Part shown: one piece after another, positions 11,561-23,394 of the stretch
Numbering within the stretch: the stretch's first letter is position 1
How the letters are laid out: every line of letters begins with the position of its first letter
Assembly (NCBI RefSeq): GCF_017591425.1
Contig: NW_024466599.1
Coordinates: 23,970,001 to 24,034,000, forward strand
Source: Ochotona curzoniae
Lineage: Eukaryota; Chordata; Mammalia; Lagomorpha; Ochotonidae
Direction: 5' to 3'
DNA: 64,000 bases
Translations under genes and position numbers: made by a program
The notes under the pieces: generated by a model
What the model saw: the letters and a program-made list of their open reading frames with translations, nothing else
Databases searched by the model: none
What the model was told of the DNA's origin: nothing

Positions 11561-12240
11561 ATGAAAAAGTGGTGCAAGCAAAAAGACAGTGGAATAATAT
11601 CTGTCAATCTAGAATTCTTTATCCAAGGGAATTATCTTCCAAAAATGAAAATGAAACAGATAATTCAGAAGCTGTATAAATCAGCTGTCATTCATACTTT
11701 TATTCCTTTGTAGGCAATATTATTGTTTTTCTGTGGTTCCTTTCACTATTTTTTGTGTCATTAATTTTGTGCAGTTTGATTGGAATATGCCCTGGCATTT
11801 TTTGTTTGTTTCCTATTTCTGGAATTTGGTTAACTTCTTGTATATGTGTTAACCAAGAGTTTCCAACAAATTTATAGAAATTTTCAGTTATTATTTCCCA
11901 GATGCTTTTTTACTGATCCCCCCAACCATTTCCACAAATTCCAATTATATATATATGTTTATATGTATACATATATTTATTAAGTGTATATTTATTCACT
12001 TGATTTTGTCCCCACATTCCATAGATGCTCTAGCAATTCAAATTTTAAAAAATCTAAAAAATCTTTTTCATCGTTGAGTCTTTTGTGTCTATGTATTCAT
12101 ATTGATTAAGTTTTTTCTACAATGTGCAAGCTGCTCTTAATCTCATCTTGTCTATTTGCAACGCACATATTGTATTATTTTATTTTCACTATATTAGCTG
12201 TAAAAACACCTCAATTCTTCATAGTCATATAGGTTCCTGG
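11561..12240. mobile_element. Old L1 3'UTR-like sequence (L1M type)
   Basis: The region opens with 'tagaattctttatccaaggg' and 'cttccaaaaatgaaaatgaa', which resemble the A-rich block near the 3' end of mammalian-wide L1 elements. It continues with T-rich blocks resembling the 'gggaattttcagccattatt' and 'gggattccaattatatgtat' segments of the same families. An AT repeat at 11945-11965 lies in this block. Divergence is high, so the orientation is left open. Confidence 0.5.
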
Positions 12241-12477
12241 CTTTATTGCTTTATAATTAAGGTGCATGTAAATATAAGAAGTATCTGTTAAAATTAGTTA
12301 GCATTTTTTTTGTAAAGAAGCTATAAATTCTAGTGATTTTACCAGAAATATTATGCTATTTGTTTTATTAAGGACTATTCATCATCTACATAATTATTTC
12401 AATTTAATAGTATTTTAAGTTTAAGTAGATCATGTAGGTTTATAATATTCAAATAATGTTTCAGCTTTATTTTCTAA

Positions 12478-12792
12478 AAAAGATTTATTTATTTTTATTG
12501 AAAAGTCAGACTTACAGAGAGAAGGAGATATAGAGGATTCACTCCCCAAGTGGTTCAAGTGGTTGCAACAGCTGGAGCTGAGCAGATTCAAAGCCAGGAG
12601 TCAGGAGCTTCTTCTGATCTCCCACATGGATACAGGGTCCCATAGCTTTGGGCCATCCTGTATTGCTTTCCTCAAGCCTCAGCAGGGGGCTGGATTGGAA
12701 GTGGAGCATCTGGGACATGAATCAGTATGCATGTGGGATCCTTACCCAGCAAGGTAAGGATTTAGCCGCTGGGCCAACACACTGGGCTCGAG
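12478..12792 (-). mobile_element. C-repeat SINE, antisense, near full length
   Basis: Reads as the reverse complement of a C-repeat: 'agatttatttatttttattg', 'cactccccaagtgg', 'agctggagctgagcag', 'gggtcccatagctttgggcc', 'tggattggaagtggagcatc', 'ggatttagccgctgggcca'. A diverged duplication may flank it (agctttattttct and aggtttattcttt). Frames of 60-80 codons across it are SINE-derived. Confidence 0.9.
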
Positions 12793-12919
12793 GTTTATTC
12801 TTTTTTCAGATATATCTTGGAATAGTGATATTCGATAGGCCTTACTCAGTGAAATCATTGCTTTCTATAGTTTTTGCCACCCATCAAATTGCATAAAATT
12901 TTTCCCAAACCATTTAAAA

Positions 12920-13090
12920 TATGAATCATATTATGTTCCAGCACTATTTTGAAGATCATTAAATATATTTTCTCATTTAGTATCACAGTAATACTATGAA
13001 ATAAGTATTATTACTATTCTCTAGAGGCGATTCAGGTTTAGAAACTTTATATGTCTTAGACAAAGTTACTGTTATGAAGGAGATGAAAAA
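12920..13090 (+). mobile_element. MIR SINE relic
   Basis: 'ttctcatttagtatcacagt' and 'aatactatgaaataagtatt' followed by 'gattcaggtttagaaact' and 'cttagacaaagttact' track the 3' half of MIR in order: the tendency to 'ctcatttaatcctcacaac', the 'ctatgaggtagg' block, the 'gaggaaactgag' block and the 'taacttgcccaag' block. Confidence 0.65.
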
Positions 13091-15000
13091 TCAGTGGGTT
13101 TAACTTAAGTTCTTTAATTACTGTCCTCTTATTTATCTCCCTGTCACTGTCCTTCTTTTTCTGTTTTTCTTTTGGGAGGAAGAATGAGTTACAAGCTTAA
13201 CAGGCTTATCTTTGTCCCCTCTTACTATCATTTTACAAAGTCACATCAGCATTCTAGAATCTGTTTTGGAATTCACCAAAGGATGCTTTATAATTCAAGA
13301 GTTTGGGTGAAGTGGGAATCTCTCTGCCAGTCCCTTAAGATGCTCCAGGATAATATTGAATTAGCTTACCCAGAAGAATTTGCACCACACAGTAGGTTTT
13401 ATTTATGTACCTGTAAAGAACTCCTTGGACTCAATGTCTCCGAGGTTTATTGAGAGCACTTCCTCATCCACTGTGGTAGTTGCAGCAACTATGACAGATG
13501 GGGGCAGCAGAGAGCTTTCCCGGTGAGCTTAGATGAGGTCTGGTTAGAGAAACTTTGCTTGGGTGTCAGAGATACTGGTAGAGGGAACAAGCAAGAGCAG
13601 TGGGGAGAAGGATGATCAGGTATCATGAAAAGCAGAAGAGGTATTGTGTCATGGATGTATTAAACCAAATCTGGGGAGGTCAGAGAAACGGACAAGCTTG
13701 GAGCTGAATAGACAAAATGCCGTCTATTGATCCAGGGCCTTCTGCACAGCTCTATCCAGCTTTAAGCTGTTAAAAGCTGCAATTCGGACAAGCATCATAT
13801 GTGGGCTCAGTCATGATATGCTCGTTGCTTGGTAGGAATTTATGCTTGTATTTGTTGCTTAATTCTCTTGAGTTATGACAAAATCATCAGTTCTCATAAA
13901 ATTCCTATGATAAGTATTTATCAAAATGCTCGTTGTAAAGAAACTGAATCAGACAGCACATTTGGGACTTGATGCCTGGATGGCTCAACCCCAGGTCAAA
14001 CTTAGTTTCAAATACCAGATTCACCTTCAAATTTGCAACAAACTGACAGTTTTATTCTTGTGAAATATAATTTCTGTAACCAGAGAATGTGAAGAAAATC
14101 AATGCAGTGATATTTTTAAAAGCCCAAATTCCCTTTCTAAATTTATTTTTAATCTAAGCAATATTCTTTGGAAATGGATGTATTAGAATGAAAATCTTTC
14201 CCTTGGAGATTGAGTTCTTTCGTGTACCATCCAAATAATTTAATTATTGAGTGATCAAAGGGTACAAAGAGAATAGTAAATATATCAGATTGGGGAGTCC
14301 CTAATGATCTCAGTCGCAGAGATACCCATGACCTTGAAAGTTTCCATTACTCGCAGGACTGTTGCTTTTTGGTTGAAGTTGGTCTTGCTATGGTGTGAAG
14401 CTAACGTACTAATAAGCTGAGAAAAAAAAAATGGAACAGCTGTTTATACGTGCTCAAAATGTTTATGCAGTGGAAAAAATAAGTATATCAATTGTTCCAT
14501 AAATACCCTAAAATATTGAGGAGTTGATATCTAGTATTTTATTTTCTGGTATAATTTAAGCAAGGTGGCCAATTTCTGAAATCCTGATTCTATGATTGAA
14601 ATAATGAACTCAACAGAATTTGAAAAGAACATAAGCTAAAGGTGGATTTTTTGCACTGATTTGGCTAGAGAATACACTTTCAACATAGGGAAATACATAA
14701 GTAATTAGGTTTTGCTTAATCACCTTTATTGATTTGACTGTATGTGGTGTCAGCACTAATAGTTTATTTTTTCCCACATGTTTCTTTGAGGCATCATTTT
14801 TACAAATACATTACAGAACTCTGCTTGAGTGGTACGTTTTACTTAGCTTATAGCCATGAACTGTTAGAGGAGAGCACATTTAATGTAACATTTGAGTCAA
14901 TTCTTATATGAAGATATCAGGTTTTATAAATGTTTTATGTGTCAGTGTGTGTCTCATGTTCATGAGCATGACGAGTGTGTTATGTCCTGTTCAGAATGAT
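13091..15000. other. Unassigned sequence, no gene seen
   Basis: No recognisable repeat, RNA gene or coding exon. A 93-codon frame at 13172-13453 has no family features and I regard it as chance. Confidence 0.6.
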
Positions 15001-15003
15001 AAT

Positions 15004-15250
15004 TTTTAAAAATTTATTTATTTTATTCAAAATGCAAAGATACACAGAGAGAGGAAAAGACAAAGAGAGCATTTATCCACTACTTTTTAACTCCCCTGAT
15101 GGCCACAATTCCTGGGGCTGACCTAGGTTGAAGCCAGGAGTCAGGGGCTTTTTTCAGATCTCCATTGTGAAAGTCTGGGACCCACATTTTGGAGCCATCT
15201 TTTACTGCATTTCCAAGCGATTATCAGGCAGCTTGATTTGTGTAATGGGC
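15004..15250 (-). mobile_element. C-repeat SINE, antisense, head truncated or decayed
   Basis: 'aaaaatttatttattttatt', 'gatacacagagagagg', 'tgaagccaggagtcaggggc', 'cagatctccattgtgaaagt' and 'tggagccatcttttactgca' follow the antisense C-repeat order. After about 15245 the head half (B and A boxes) is lost or too diverged to see. Confidence 0.75.
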
Positions 15251-15984
15251 TAATCATGCTTGCTGTCTCCAAGGATTGTTGAGTAGAAAATCGGCTAACA
15301 CATATAAAATATGATATAAGCTGTGAAAAATATGGAGAAAAATATATGGAGAAAATTATACAGAGAAAAATATTTGTTTCATTACTTTGAAGTAAAAATT
15401 CATAATGAATATGATTTCCATTTCATGTAGATCTTATAACTTGCTTCTAACCAAATGAATGTGGCAAATTGTAATGAATGATGACTCCTAGAATTATATT
15501 ACATTATATAAGGCTGTCTTGCTGAAGAAGTCCCTTACTAAATCAGCAAAGTAACAAGCTGTGTTGCAAAGCCCACATGTCAAAGAGCTGTAAGGTGCCT
15601 CTAGGAATTAACTGGCAGCCTCTTGCCAGTGAACCACAGTGAATATGACTCTGTTATATACTTGCGAGCAAATTAATTTGTTAACACCTAAGTTTGAAAG
15701 TGGATGTTTCTCTAATCTATCCTTTGGATGAGATTATAGTCCAGCTAGTTCCTACATTGCAATCGTATAAGACCCTAAGAAGATTAAGGGGTAAGCTCTG
15801 CCTTGATGTCTGGCCCATAGAAACAATGAGATAATACATGTGTATTATCTTAAGCTTCTTAATGTGTGGTAATTTGCTATGCAACAATATATGTTCAAAA
15901 AACATTCCATTTAGCTGATGTTTTCTCTACCCTGATTGCTCTCATACAATTTTGTTTACATATCTAAAAAAATGTTTAAAAGTG
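15251..15984. other. Unassigned sequence with a small tandem triplication
   Basis: No gene was seen. At about 15323-15372 an 'atggagaaaa'-like unit occurs three times in a row with small differences. The rest is unrecognised. Confidence 0.6.
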
Positions 15985-16150
15985 TACTTTCAATTATCTG
16001 TCACTTGTCTCTTCAATGTCTTCTGATTGTAACCTCTGGAAAGTCACTTAAATTCTTGCAGTTTTCCCCATTTATACACTTGAGTTGATAATATCTGTAC
16101 CCTAAGTTGTTAGTTAAGTAGGTTTGTGATTGGAAAGAACCTTGGATGAT
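15985..16150 (+). mobile_element. MIR SINE relic
   Basis: 'cctctggaaagtcacttaaa' followed by 'gttttccccatttatacact' and 'gataatatctgtaccc' matches the MIR order of 'gggcaagtcacttaac', 'cagtttcctcatctgtaaaa' and 'gataatagtacctacc'. Moderately diverged. Confidence 0.6.
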
Positions 16151-16162
16151 TATTTTTAACAA

Positions 16163-16214
16163 AAGATTTATTTGTTTATATGAAAAGTAGAGTGAGAGAG
16201 ATTGAGAGAGTTTC

Positions 16215-16245
<31 letters not shown>

Positions 16246-16490
16246 GTTATCTTCTATCTGCTGGTTTATTACCCAAATGACTACAACAGCCAGGGTTGGG
16301 CTAAGATAATTCCATACATCAGATACTTTGGCTTAATCTTCTACATCCATGGCTAGGGCCATCCTCCACTGCCTTCCCAGACTCCTTAGTAGGAAGGTGG
16401 ATTAGACAGGATTAGTGAACTTAAGCTGATACTCCAAGAGGCTCAACTATTATATAGAATGTTGGCTCCCCATATGATGCTTTAACTCTT
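16163..16490 (-). mobile_element. C-repeat SINE, antisense, older subfamily
   Basis: 'aaaagatttatttgtttata', a GA-rich block (16195-16245), 'tctatctgctggtttattac', 'agccagggttgggctaag', 'ccatcctccactgccttccc' and 'gttggctccccatatgatgc' follow an antisense C-repeat. The copy is well diverged, hence old. Confidence 0.8.
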
Positions 16491-16540
16491 GCGTTCTCTA
16501 ATTTCTTCTGCATAGCATTCACTCTCATCATAGCTCATTT

Positions 16541-16852
16541 TCTAAAAAAATTCATTCAAAAGGCAAATTTTTACAGAGAAGTGGTTTTTTTTTATCTGCT
16601 GATTCACTCCCCAAATGGCTACAACACCCAGAGTTGAGCTGATACGAAGCTGGGAGTCAGGAGCTTCTTCAGGATCTCCAACATGGGTGTAGGGTTTAAA
16701 GGACTTGGGCCATCCTCCATTGCTTTCTCAGGCTGTAAGCAAGACCTGGATTAGAAATGGAATAGCTGGGGTAAGAACTTGTGCCCATATGGGATGCCAG
16801 TACTGTAAGGCAGAGGATTAGCCCGATGCATCACTGTGCCAACTTCAGAAAT
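16541..16852 (-). mobile_element. C-repeat SINE, antisense, near full length
   Basis: 'aaaaaattcattcaaaaggc', 'tctgctgattcactccccaa', 'agagttgagctgatacgaag', 'gacttgggccatcctccatt', 'gtgcccatatgggatgccag' and 'ggattagcccgatgcatcac' appear in antisense order to the head. It lies about 50 bases from the previous copy in the same orientation. The 65-codon frame at 16781-16978 begins inside it. Confidence 0.88.
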
Positions 16853-17211
16853 ATTTATCTTATATACCATAGCAGTTTAGCATCACATAACCCAAAATCT
16901 GGCATTATTCTCTGGATTCTCGACATTCTGTGGAGCAATTTATTTTCTGTTTCTATGTTTCTGTGTGTTTTATTATAAATCACACAGTAGATTTATCTAA
17001 TAAAAATATCAAATAACAGGTTTTAGACTGCTATTTGTCCAAACACATTGGTGTCCATGGAATAAGGTTGTCTCACCAGGCCAGTTCATGGCCCTCTACT
17101 CACTAGGTTAATAGAATGTGCAATTGTTCTTTTCTGAGCCCACTAGGAACACTTGAATAGAATTTGCTTATAATTATCAGGAGAACAAAATATGAATATT
17201 TTATCTTATAT

Positions 17212-17545
17212 CTTAAAATTTGTATTTGAAAGTGTGAGAAAAATGACATGTACATATAGATAGTGACAGGAGAGAGAGAAGTTAGTTAGTTTTCCCATAT
17301 ACTGCTTTGCTCCCAAAGATTTGCAATAGCCAGAGCTGGTGACCAGTTTAAGTCAGGAGTCTAGATCTCAACTTAGGTTTCCCATATAGGTGGCAGGAAC
17401 TGAAGCACTTGAATCATCACCAACTGCCACCTCTCAGGGTAGACATTGGCAGGGAGCTGGAATCAGGAGCAGCCTTGGGACTCTGGGTATTGTGATATCA
17501 GATATGGGCATCCCAACATCTAACATCCTTACTAAATATTTGACT
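17212..17545 (-). mobile_element. C-repeat SINE, antisense, old divergent subfamily
   Basis: Shows the older variant blocks 'ttgcaatagccagagctggt', 'gaatcatcaccaactgccac', 'ctctcagggtagacattggc', 'gggagctggaatcaggagca', 'ttgtgatatcagatatgggc' and 'atcccaacatctaacatcct'. The 'atcaccaactgcc' and 'gcatcccaac' blocks separate this subfamily from the younger pika-like one. Confidence 0.8.
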
Positions 17546-17839
17546 TAAATCTGAGCTGCTTAAAAGAGGTAAGACAAGATCCTCAGGACCTGAAAAATTG
17601 CAGCACTTTTTTTCTGAGTAATGTTGGTGACTCATCCAAACAGGAGTTCTTAGCATCTGAAAGAACGACCCCTACCTTCAGGGTCTCTGCAATAACAGGT
17701 GCTCTTCTTATAGATGTCTGTATGCTGATATAAATCCAAAGCTGTGGTAGCTTAGCCCTTTGACAAAACTGCATGTGGATATAATGTCAGAGAATTATGC
17801 CAAGTGCATGAAGAAAGGAATTTAACAGCAATTTGATAT

Positions 17840-18000
17840 AATAATAACAGGTAGTGTTTTCGGTTATTTATTCTGTATCATAAACTGTGCATAGTCTTGG
17901 TATACAATGTCTCATTTAATGTGATCTACTTCACTTATTTTATAGATGGAAAATATGACATTTTGTTACCTTCATTTATAGAATAGGCTTTACAACATAG
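17840..18000 (+). mobile_element. MIR SINE relic
   Basis: 'tgtctcatttaatgtgatct' and 'cacttattttatagatggaa' match the MIR 3' blocks 'ctcatttaatcctcac' and 'ccattttacagatgag'. The 5' portion is weak. Confidence 0.6.
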
Positions 18001-18054
18001 TGTACAAGTACAAGTAATTGTGTGCATAAATACACTTACATTACTATTTTGAAA

Positions 18055-18325
18055 GGGAAGGTTGGTGGATATTTAGCACATATCTCTGGGCAGGAGCTGC
18101 ACCTCCTGATTTCAGCTTTTTGTTAATGCAGACACTTAGGGAAAAAAGTGGAAGCTCAAGTGACTGGGTTCCTGACCCCCATGTGGAGGCTTGGTTATAT
18201 TCCTGCCTCCCAGCTTTGGCCTGGGCCAGCCTTGGCTTCAGTGAGCATTTGTGGGGTGAATCAGTGAGTGTGACTCTGTGTCTTGCGGTGTCTTTTTGCA
18301 TCTCAAATAAGTAAATTACTTAAAA
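18055..18325 (+). mobile_element. C-repeat SINE, old divergent subfamily
   Basis: 'ctcctgatttcagctttttg', 'ttaatgcagacacttaggg', 'ctcaagtgactgggttcctg', 'ccccatgtggaggcttgg', 'ggcctgggccagccttggct', 'gtggggtgaatcagtgagtg' and a tail of 'ctcaaataagtaaattac' follow the plus-strand order of the older C-repeat. The head is degraded. Confidence 0.8.
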
Positions 18326-18339
18326 TAATGGAGTTTCAG

Positions 18340-18505
18340 TGGTTAGCTGTCCCGGTCTTGAACTTGAATTATGACTTTCTTGTTCACTAGCTATGTGATG
18401 TTGATTGTGAGTTAAACTCTCTAAGCCACTAATTCTTCCTCTGTATCATGGAGATTATAGTCCTACACTGGACTAATGTAAGACTTAAGTTAAATCAAGA
18501 ATGTG
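18340..18505 (+). mobile_element. MIR SINE relic, well recognisable
   Basis: In order: 'ttgaacttgaattatgactt', 'gttcactagctatgtgatgt', 'gagttaaactctctaagcca' and 'ctgtatcatggagattatag'. These follow the MIR core ('cttactagctgtgtgacctt', 'taacctctctgagcctcag', 'ctgtaaaatggggata'). Confidence 0.75.
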
Positions 18506-18627
18506 GAAGAATCACTCTGAGAGCAGAGGACATGTACTATCGTATTATTATAAAATGGTTTTGTATAGGCTTAACTTCAGGTAAGCATTCTCATCATTAT
18601 AAATTATATATTATCTTTAAAAACATG

Positions 18628-18922
18628 TTAATCTTACTTAATTAAGGGCAAAGATACAGAGAGAAGGAGACAGATCTTTCATCCTCTACTATAACTCCAC
18701 AAATTCTTGTAACAACCACAGTTGGACCCAGAACTCAATCCAGGTTTCCCACATGTATGATAACACAGCAAGAGTTTGGACCATAATTGTTATCTCACAG
18801 GCATTCAGTAGCATAGGAAGCTGGAATTAGATGTGGAGCTAGGACTTGAACCCAGGCAGTTTGGCATAGAATATGAATGTCCCAAGCAGTAACTTAGTCA
18901 CTGTGCCATTTGCCTGCCTCCC
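18628..18922 (-). mobile_element. C-repeat SINE, antisense, old divergent subfamily
   Basis: 'gggcaaagatacagagagaa', 'aggtttcccacatgtatga', 'gaagctggaattagatgtgg', 'gacttgaacccaggcagttt', 'tatgaatgtcccaagcagta' and 'acttagtcactgtgccattt' are the antisense B-box and head blocks of the older subfamily. The element is near full length. Confidence 0.8.
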
Positions 18923-20009
18923 ACATTTTACTTTAATATTATCATACGAGTTTATACATTTTGCCAGTGAAGAGATGACATCACAGGAGTCACTTGCTCT
19001 GTGACATTAGGCAAGAGCCAAGACTCAGATTATGGTGATGCACACACACACTTCAGCTTTGTTTTCTTTACTATGCATTACATCGTATCTTTACACATTG
19101 CTTATAGGACAGAAGTGCTGCTTCCAGTCAGCTGGGAAAGCAGTTCCCCATTTAGGTTGGAATTCTTTGGAGAAACTATCTTTTGGGAAACCAACAGAAT
19201 TAGGTCTGTTACAGATATGAGTTTTAAAACAGCAAAATAACAGGGAATTCTAAAGAATGTGTATCGTTACTATAAGGTAACTTACTTATCCCCCAGCTGA
19301 GCCTCAAAGATTAAAGGCATCATGAAGATAGCATGTAACAAGAACTACTTAGGGAACTGCTATCGGGCACCACTGCTGGGTAATCTGGCTAGTTCTGGCA
19401 GAGATCATTATGTAGACCAATAAAGCCTAATTACACACATATTAGCCTAAGGCTTGGCCACATTTTCCTTCTTGCTTTCTCCATCCTTGAGTACAATTTC
19501 AGCATTTGGTTCTCATAAGAATACAAAGTTTAATTAATTGACTAATTAACGGATGTTTCTTGAGTTTTTGCACCATAAATAGAGTTAAATTCACTTTCAT
19601 TATGGAGCTCATTACCGGGCAAAAAAGATGACATGTTAACAAGAAAAAACATAATTTTGACACTGGTGTAAGTTGAAGTTGAACTGGGAATATCAAAGAG
19701 GACTCTGTCAGGATGATGAGCGAGCAAAGCCTAAGAAGAGATAAACAGGCAAAAAGGAAAGATTTCTGTAAATTACTGAATGCTCAAAGACATGGAGACT
19801 TGAGTCATCAGGGAACATTCAAGGACATATGTGAGTCAGTAGAGTTAAAAGTTACAGAGGGAAAGCAATGGAGAGGGGCAGCCTAATGGAGCAGTATAGG
19901 CAGATCAGAAAGGCCTTATTTACCATGAGAAAAATTTTATTTTGTAGCTTAAAGATATTGAAAAGGATCAATTTCAAATAAGGGAGTGACATAAGTATGT
20001 CTGGAAGGA
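18923..20009. other. Unassigned sequence, no gene seen
   Basis: No gene or clear repeat. A short CA run is present at 19040-19050. Overlapping frames of 60-79 codons have no recognisable features. Confidence 0.6.
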
Positions 20010-20372
20010 TGACCGTGTGGGTGAGGGTGATGCAGCAGCTTAGGCACTGCTTGGGGATCCCCTATCCCATATCGGGGTGCCTGAGGTGGACTATTTCCTT
20101 TGCTGCTAAACTAGCTTTTATTAGTACACTTGAGAAGGCAGCAGTGTTGACTCAACTATTTGAATTCCTGCAACCCAGATGGGAGACTAACATGCAGTTC
20201 TTGATTCCTGGTTTCAGCCAGGGCCAGCCCTGGCTGTTGCAGGCAGGCATTTGAGAGCGTGAACTGGCCGATGAAGGCATCCTTTCTCACTAACTTTCTC
20301 CCCAGCCCCCTCTCTCCTGTTTGTTGTCCTCACCCTTTCTGTCACTCAATCTTCAAAGTAAATAAAAACCTA
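20010..20372 (+). mobile_element. C-repeat-related SINE, divergent long variant
   Basis: 'gtgatgcagcagcttaggca' (head), 'cctatcccatatcggggtgc' (B-box end), 'tttccttt' and 'acttgagaaggcagcagt', 'ttgaattcctgcaacccaga', 'tgggagactaacatgcag', 'gccagggccagccctggctg', then a T/C-rich tail ending 'caaagtaaataaaaacc'. This copy keeps the old 'agcactgagaaggcagcag' type centre and is longer than the young form. Confidence 0.75.
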
Positions 20373-21149
20373 GAAAATGTGGCAGATCTCTGTGAACAAG
20401 CAACGGGGACTTAGTGATAATAATATTAGAGTAAACGAAGCAAAAGAGAAAGCTACATAATTCTCTAAGATTTTTGAAATTGGTGATTGCTAAATGGTGA
20501 ATTACTGTGAGCTAAGGAATAAGAAAAATTAGATTTTAATGATAAATGTGATAAATTCTGTTTTGAGATATTAATTTAAAAAAATTTCCTGTTGGAAATT
20601 TCTAGTAGGTAGTTACATATTCTAATTAGGAGCAGGATTGGGGCTAGCAAGCAATGGGATTTTGGCATAATCATGGATTAGTTGGTAAGTTAAACCAAGA
20701 TAAAAGAGGAAATAATTTGGGAAGAAATCGAGTGCCTAGACATAATAAAAAAAAGAAAGAAGGAAGAATTTGGATCAGGAGATGGGAGAGAACAGTGGTG
20801 TCATTTACGTGTGCATGAAATCACAAGTCTAGGAATAATTTATAGCAATAAATGTTGTAGGGAGAGAGAGCAGGTAAAATAAGAGCTAAAGGTGCTAATT
20901 AGATTTAACAACACATAGGTCATTTGTGACAATGGTAAAACAGTCTGAAAGAAAGGGCCGGAAGCCAGGAAATGATGTTTATGAGAAGAACGGATGGCAA
21001 CAAGCAAGGCATGTTATTTTAGTAAGCTTGTGTCTAAAAATGAGAGTGGGGTTGGAACAGAAACATGGGACAGAGTCTGGAGTGAGTTTTATTTAGACTC
21101 TCTCTTTCTCTCTCTAACACTTTTGGGGGATAGAAAAGATTTTCATGTA
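20373..21149. other. Unassigned A-rich sequence
   Basis: No gene or recognisable repeat. A short (TC)n stretch at 21100-21116 lies next to the downstream L1 fragment. Confidence 0.6.
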
Positions 21150-21845
21150 TTTATTTCCTGAGGTTATGTAAACCAAACATTATGGTCAGTGAAATAAGCC
21201 AATCCCCAAAAGAAAAATACCATATGTTCTCTCAGATATAGGGCAACCTTCATGCAGATTGTAAGATCAATAACCCTTTCCATACTGTTTTTGCTGCATC
21301 CCATGTGTTTTGATGCTTATGTTTTTATTTTCATTTCTTCCAAGTAGTTTCTTTGCTCTTGTTGAATTCATCACTGCCTCATGGATTGCACAGTGAAATC
21401 ATTTAACCCAAGAGGCTTTTGTGTTTTCTTTTCTTCACCCATGCATTGGTTATCCAGTGGCATGCTTTTCAACTTCATGGTGCTGTAAGTTTTTTGCTCT
21501 AATTTCATACCTGTTGTTGACTTAGTTTTGTGGCTTCTCGTTTAAGGGAATGTATAGTAATGGCATAATAGAGATTATCATATTCAGATATGAAGATACA
21601 ATGCAGTATGCATCTCTACTTCCAAATCAAAGATGGACTGACTGTAGCAGCAATGTCAGGGCACATGTAAATAACAGATCGATGGACTTATCACTGCTTA
21701 TGAAGGACTATAGTATTGTAATAATAAGGGGGAAATCAGTCAGAGGTAGGAGATTGGGGAGGGGGTTGGGAAATTCCAGACCCTATGAAATTGTACCATA
21801 AAACTTTTAAAAATCAATAAACTAAAAAACAAATTGAAAAAGACT
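21150..21845 (+). mobile_element. LINE-1 3' end (end of ORF2 plus 3'UTR)
   Basis: 'gtcagtgaaataagccaatc' and 'ataccatatgttctctcaga' correspond to the last codons of L1 ORF2 and the start of the 3'UTR. A T-rich 3'UTR block follows. The element ends with 'gggagggggttgggaaattc', 'cagaccctatgaaattgtac' and an A-rich tail. Other L1 3' ends in this window (46.3 kb, 54.8 kb on minus, 60.9 kb) share the final block. The copy is strongly 5'-truncated and has no intact ORF. Confidence 0.8.
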
Positions 21846-21940
21846 AAAAAAAAGTGATATTCAATTTTCCACTTATGGTAGGTAGAATTTCGCTTTCTCA
21901 CATCCTTTGATGCTAGAGTTGTGTGACTTGGTATTTTTAA

Positions 21941-22286
21941 AATTTATTTTATTGGCATTTTAAAAAAATTTATTTTTATTGGACAGGCAGATATACAGAG
22001 AGGAGGAGAGATAGAGAGTAAAATCTTACATTCATTGATTCACTCAACGAGTGGCCAAAATGGCTGAAGCTGAGCCAATCTAAAGCCAGGAAGCCTAGAA
22101 CCTCTTCTGTGTCTCCCATGTGATTGTAGGGTCCCAAATCTTTCAGCCATCCTTGATTGCTTTCCCAGACCACAAGCAGCTAGCTGGATGGGAAGCGAGG
22201 CCACTGGGATTAGAACTGGCACTCATATGGGATCCCAGTGGACGCAAGGTGAGGACTTTAGCTGCTAGGCTACCATTCTGGGCCCA
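21941..22286 (-). mobile_element. Full-length C-repeat SINE, antisense, with target-site duplication
   Basis: The antisense pika-like copy runs from a duplicated T/A-rich tail through 'ggcagatatacagagaggag', 'cactcaacgagtggccaaaa', 'gagccaatctaaagccagga', 'accacaagcagctagctgga', 'gggattagaactggcactca' to the head 'ggactttagctgctaggcta'. An 18-base direct repeat with one mismatch (gtgacttggtatttttaa and gtgactttgtatttttaa) flanks it at 21923-21940 and 22287-22304. Confidence 0.93.
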
Positions 22287-22304
22287 GTGACTTTGTATTT
22301 TTAA

Positions 22305-23265
22305 TGACATGTAAACAGTTATGTCATTGACAATTTGGGGTAATTTTCTGGCTTTGCTTTTCCTAGCCCTGTGTTTCCTGTGATCTGGAAAGATGTGCCA
22401 AGATAAATACCCTGTTAGCCCAACTCTCTCAAAGGGCACATTGGAATAAATGTAGCTTTGCTGTTGAACCACATTAATTTTCTAACATGAACCAAAGGTC
22501 AGGAATTTAGTTAATATTGATCTCTCCATCTCTGCATGCTAACTGAATTTCAGCTCTATGTTCACCAATTTCCTTGTTTCTCTTTCGTAATATTTATTCT
22601 TTATATTTGAGGATGTGTCCCAAAGGACAACCACATACAAGCTCTGTTGGCCTCCAGACTCTTAGTAGGGCTTTCATAGCCTTGTCAGACCTTTGGACTT
22701 GAAATGAAGTGCCCACTCGTGTTTTTGAGCCTCCAGGTCAGAGATACCAGATAGTTGGGCTTCTCAACCTACATGATTGTATGGACCAGTTGCTACAATG
22801 ATTATCTTTCCCCCTCTCTCTTCACCTCTCCTATTGGTTTAGTGTCACTGGGGAACCCTGACTTATTCCCTATTCATGCTTTCTTCGTAGACTCACAGTG
22901 TTTAGATGATTAAGGTAATTTCAATTCAAGCCTTTCTTCTACAGATGAGAACATTGAGACCTAAAGTGTAGTGAAATTAAAATCCAGACTTTTTTTTTTT
23001 CTTCTGTGCCACTCTACTTGTCTTACATCCTTGAACCTGTGATTCAGGACTCAGTCTTGACCCAAAGTGAAACTCCTGACAGTCCCTAAATTATTCTTTT
23101 CCTTTGAACATAAGTTCTACTTTCTTTGGCTTACCTAATGCAGATTTGTAGGCATTTTTTATTCTTCCCCAGTGCGCTCAGATTAGGCTGACAACTGGGG
23201 CCTCCATGTATCTGTAAGATGTTATCTTAGAACACACATTTCCTAAGGCTTTAAAACAGAGGATC
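22305..23265. other. Unassigned sequence, possible MIR/L2 traces
   Basis: No gene was seen. 'ctacagatgagaacattgag' near 22942 resembles the MIR block 'ttacagatgaggaaactgag', but the surrounding blocks are too weak to call. A poly-T run lies at 22989-23000. Confidence 0.5.
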
Positions 23266-23269
23266 AGAA

Positions 23270-23394
23270 GGGCTACTGAGCAAGGTCAGGAGTGGCTTGC
23301 ACCTGGGAGGGTTGAGCTAGCAGTGTGGTGACCAGTGGGGCTACAAGGCTCAGGGGTCCATTAGGCCCCAGGGCTTCCTGAGGATAGCTATAAC

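Noticed and set aside
15323..15372. Three repeats of an 'atggagaaaa'-like unit, considered as a short regulatory array
   Set aside because: Units differ and stop after three; simple slippage explains it.
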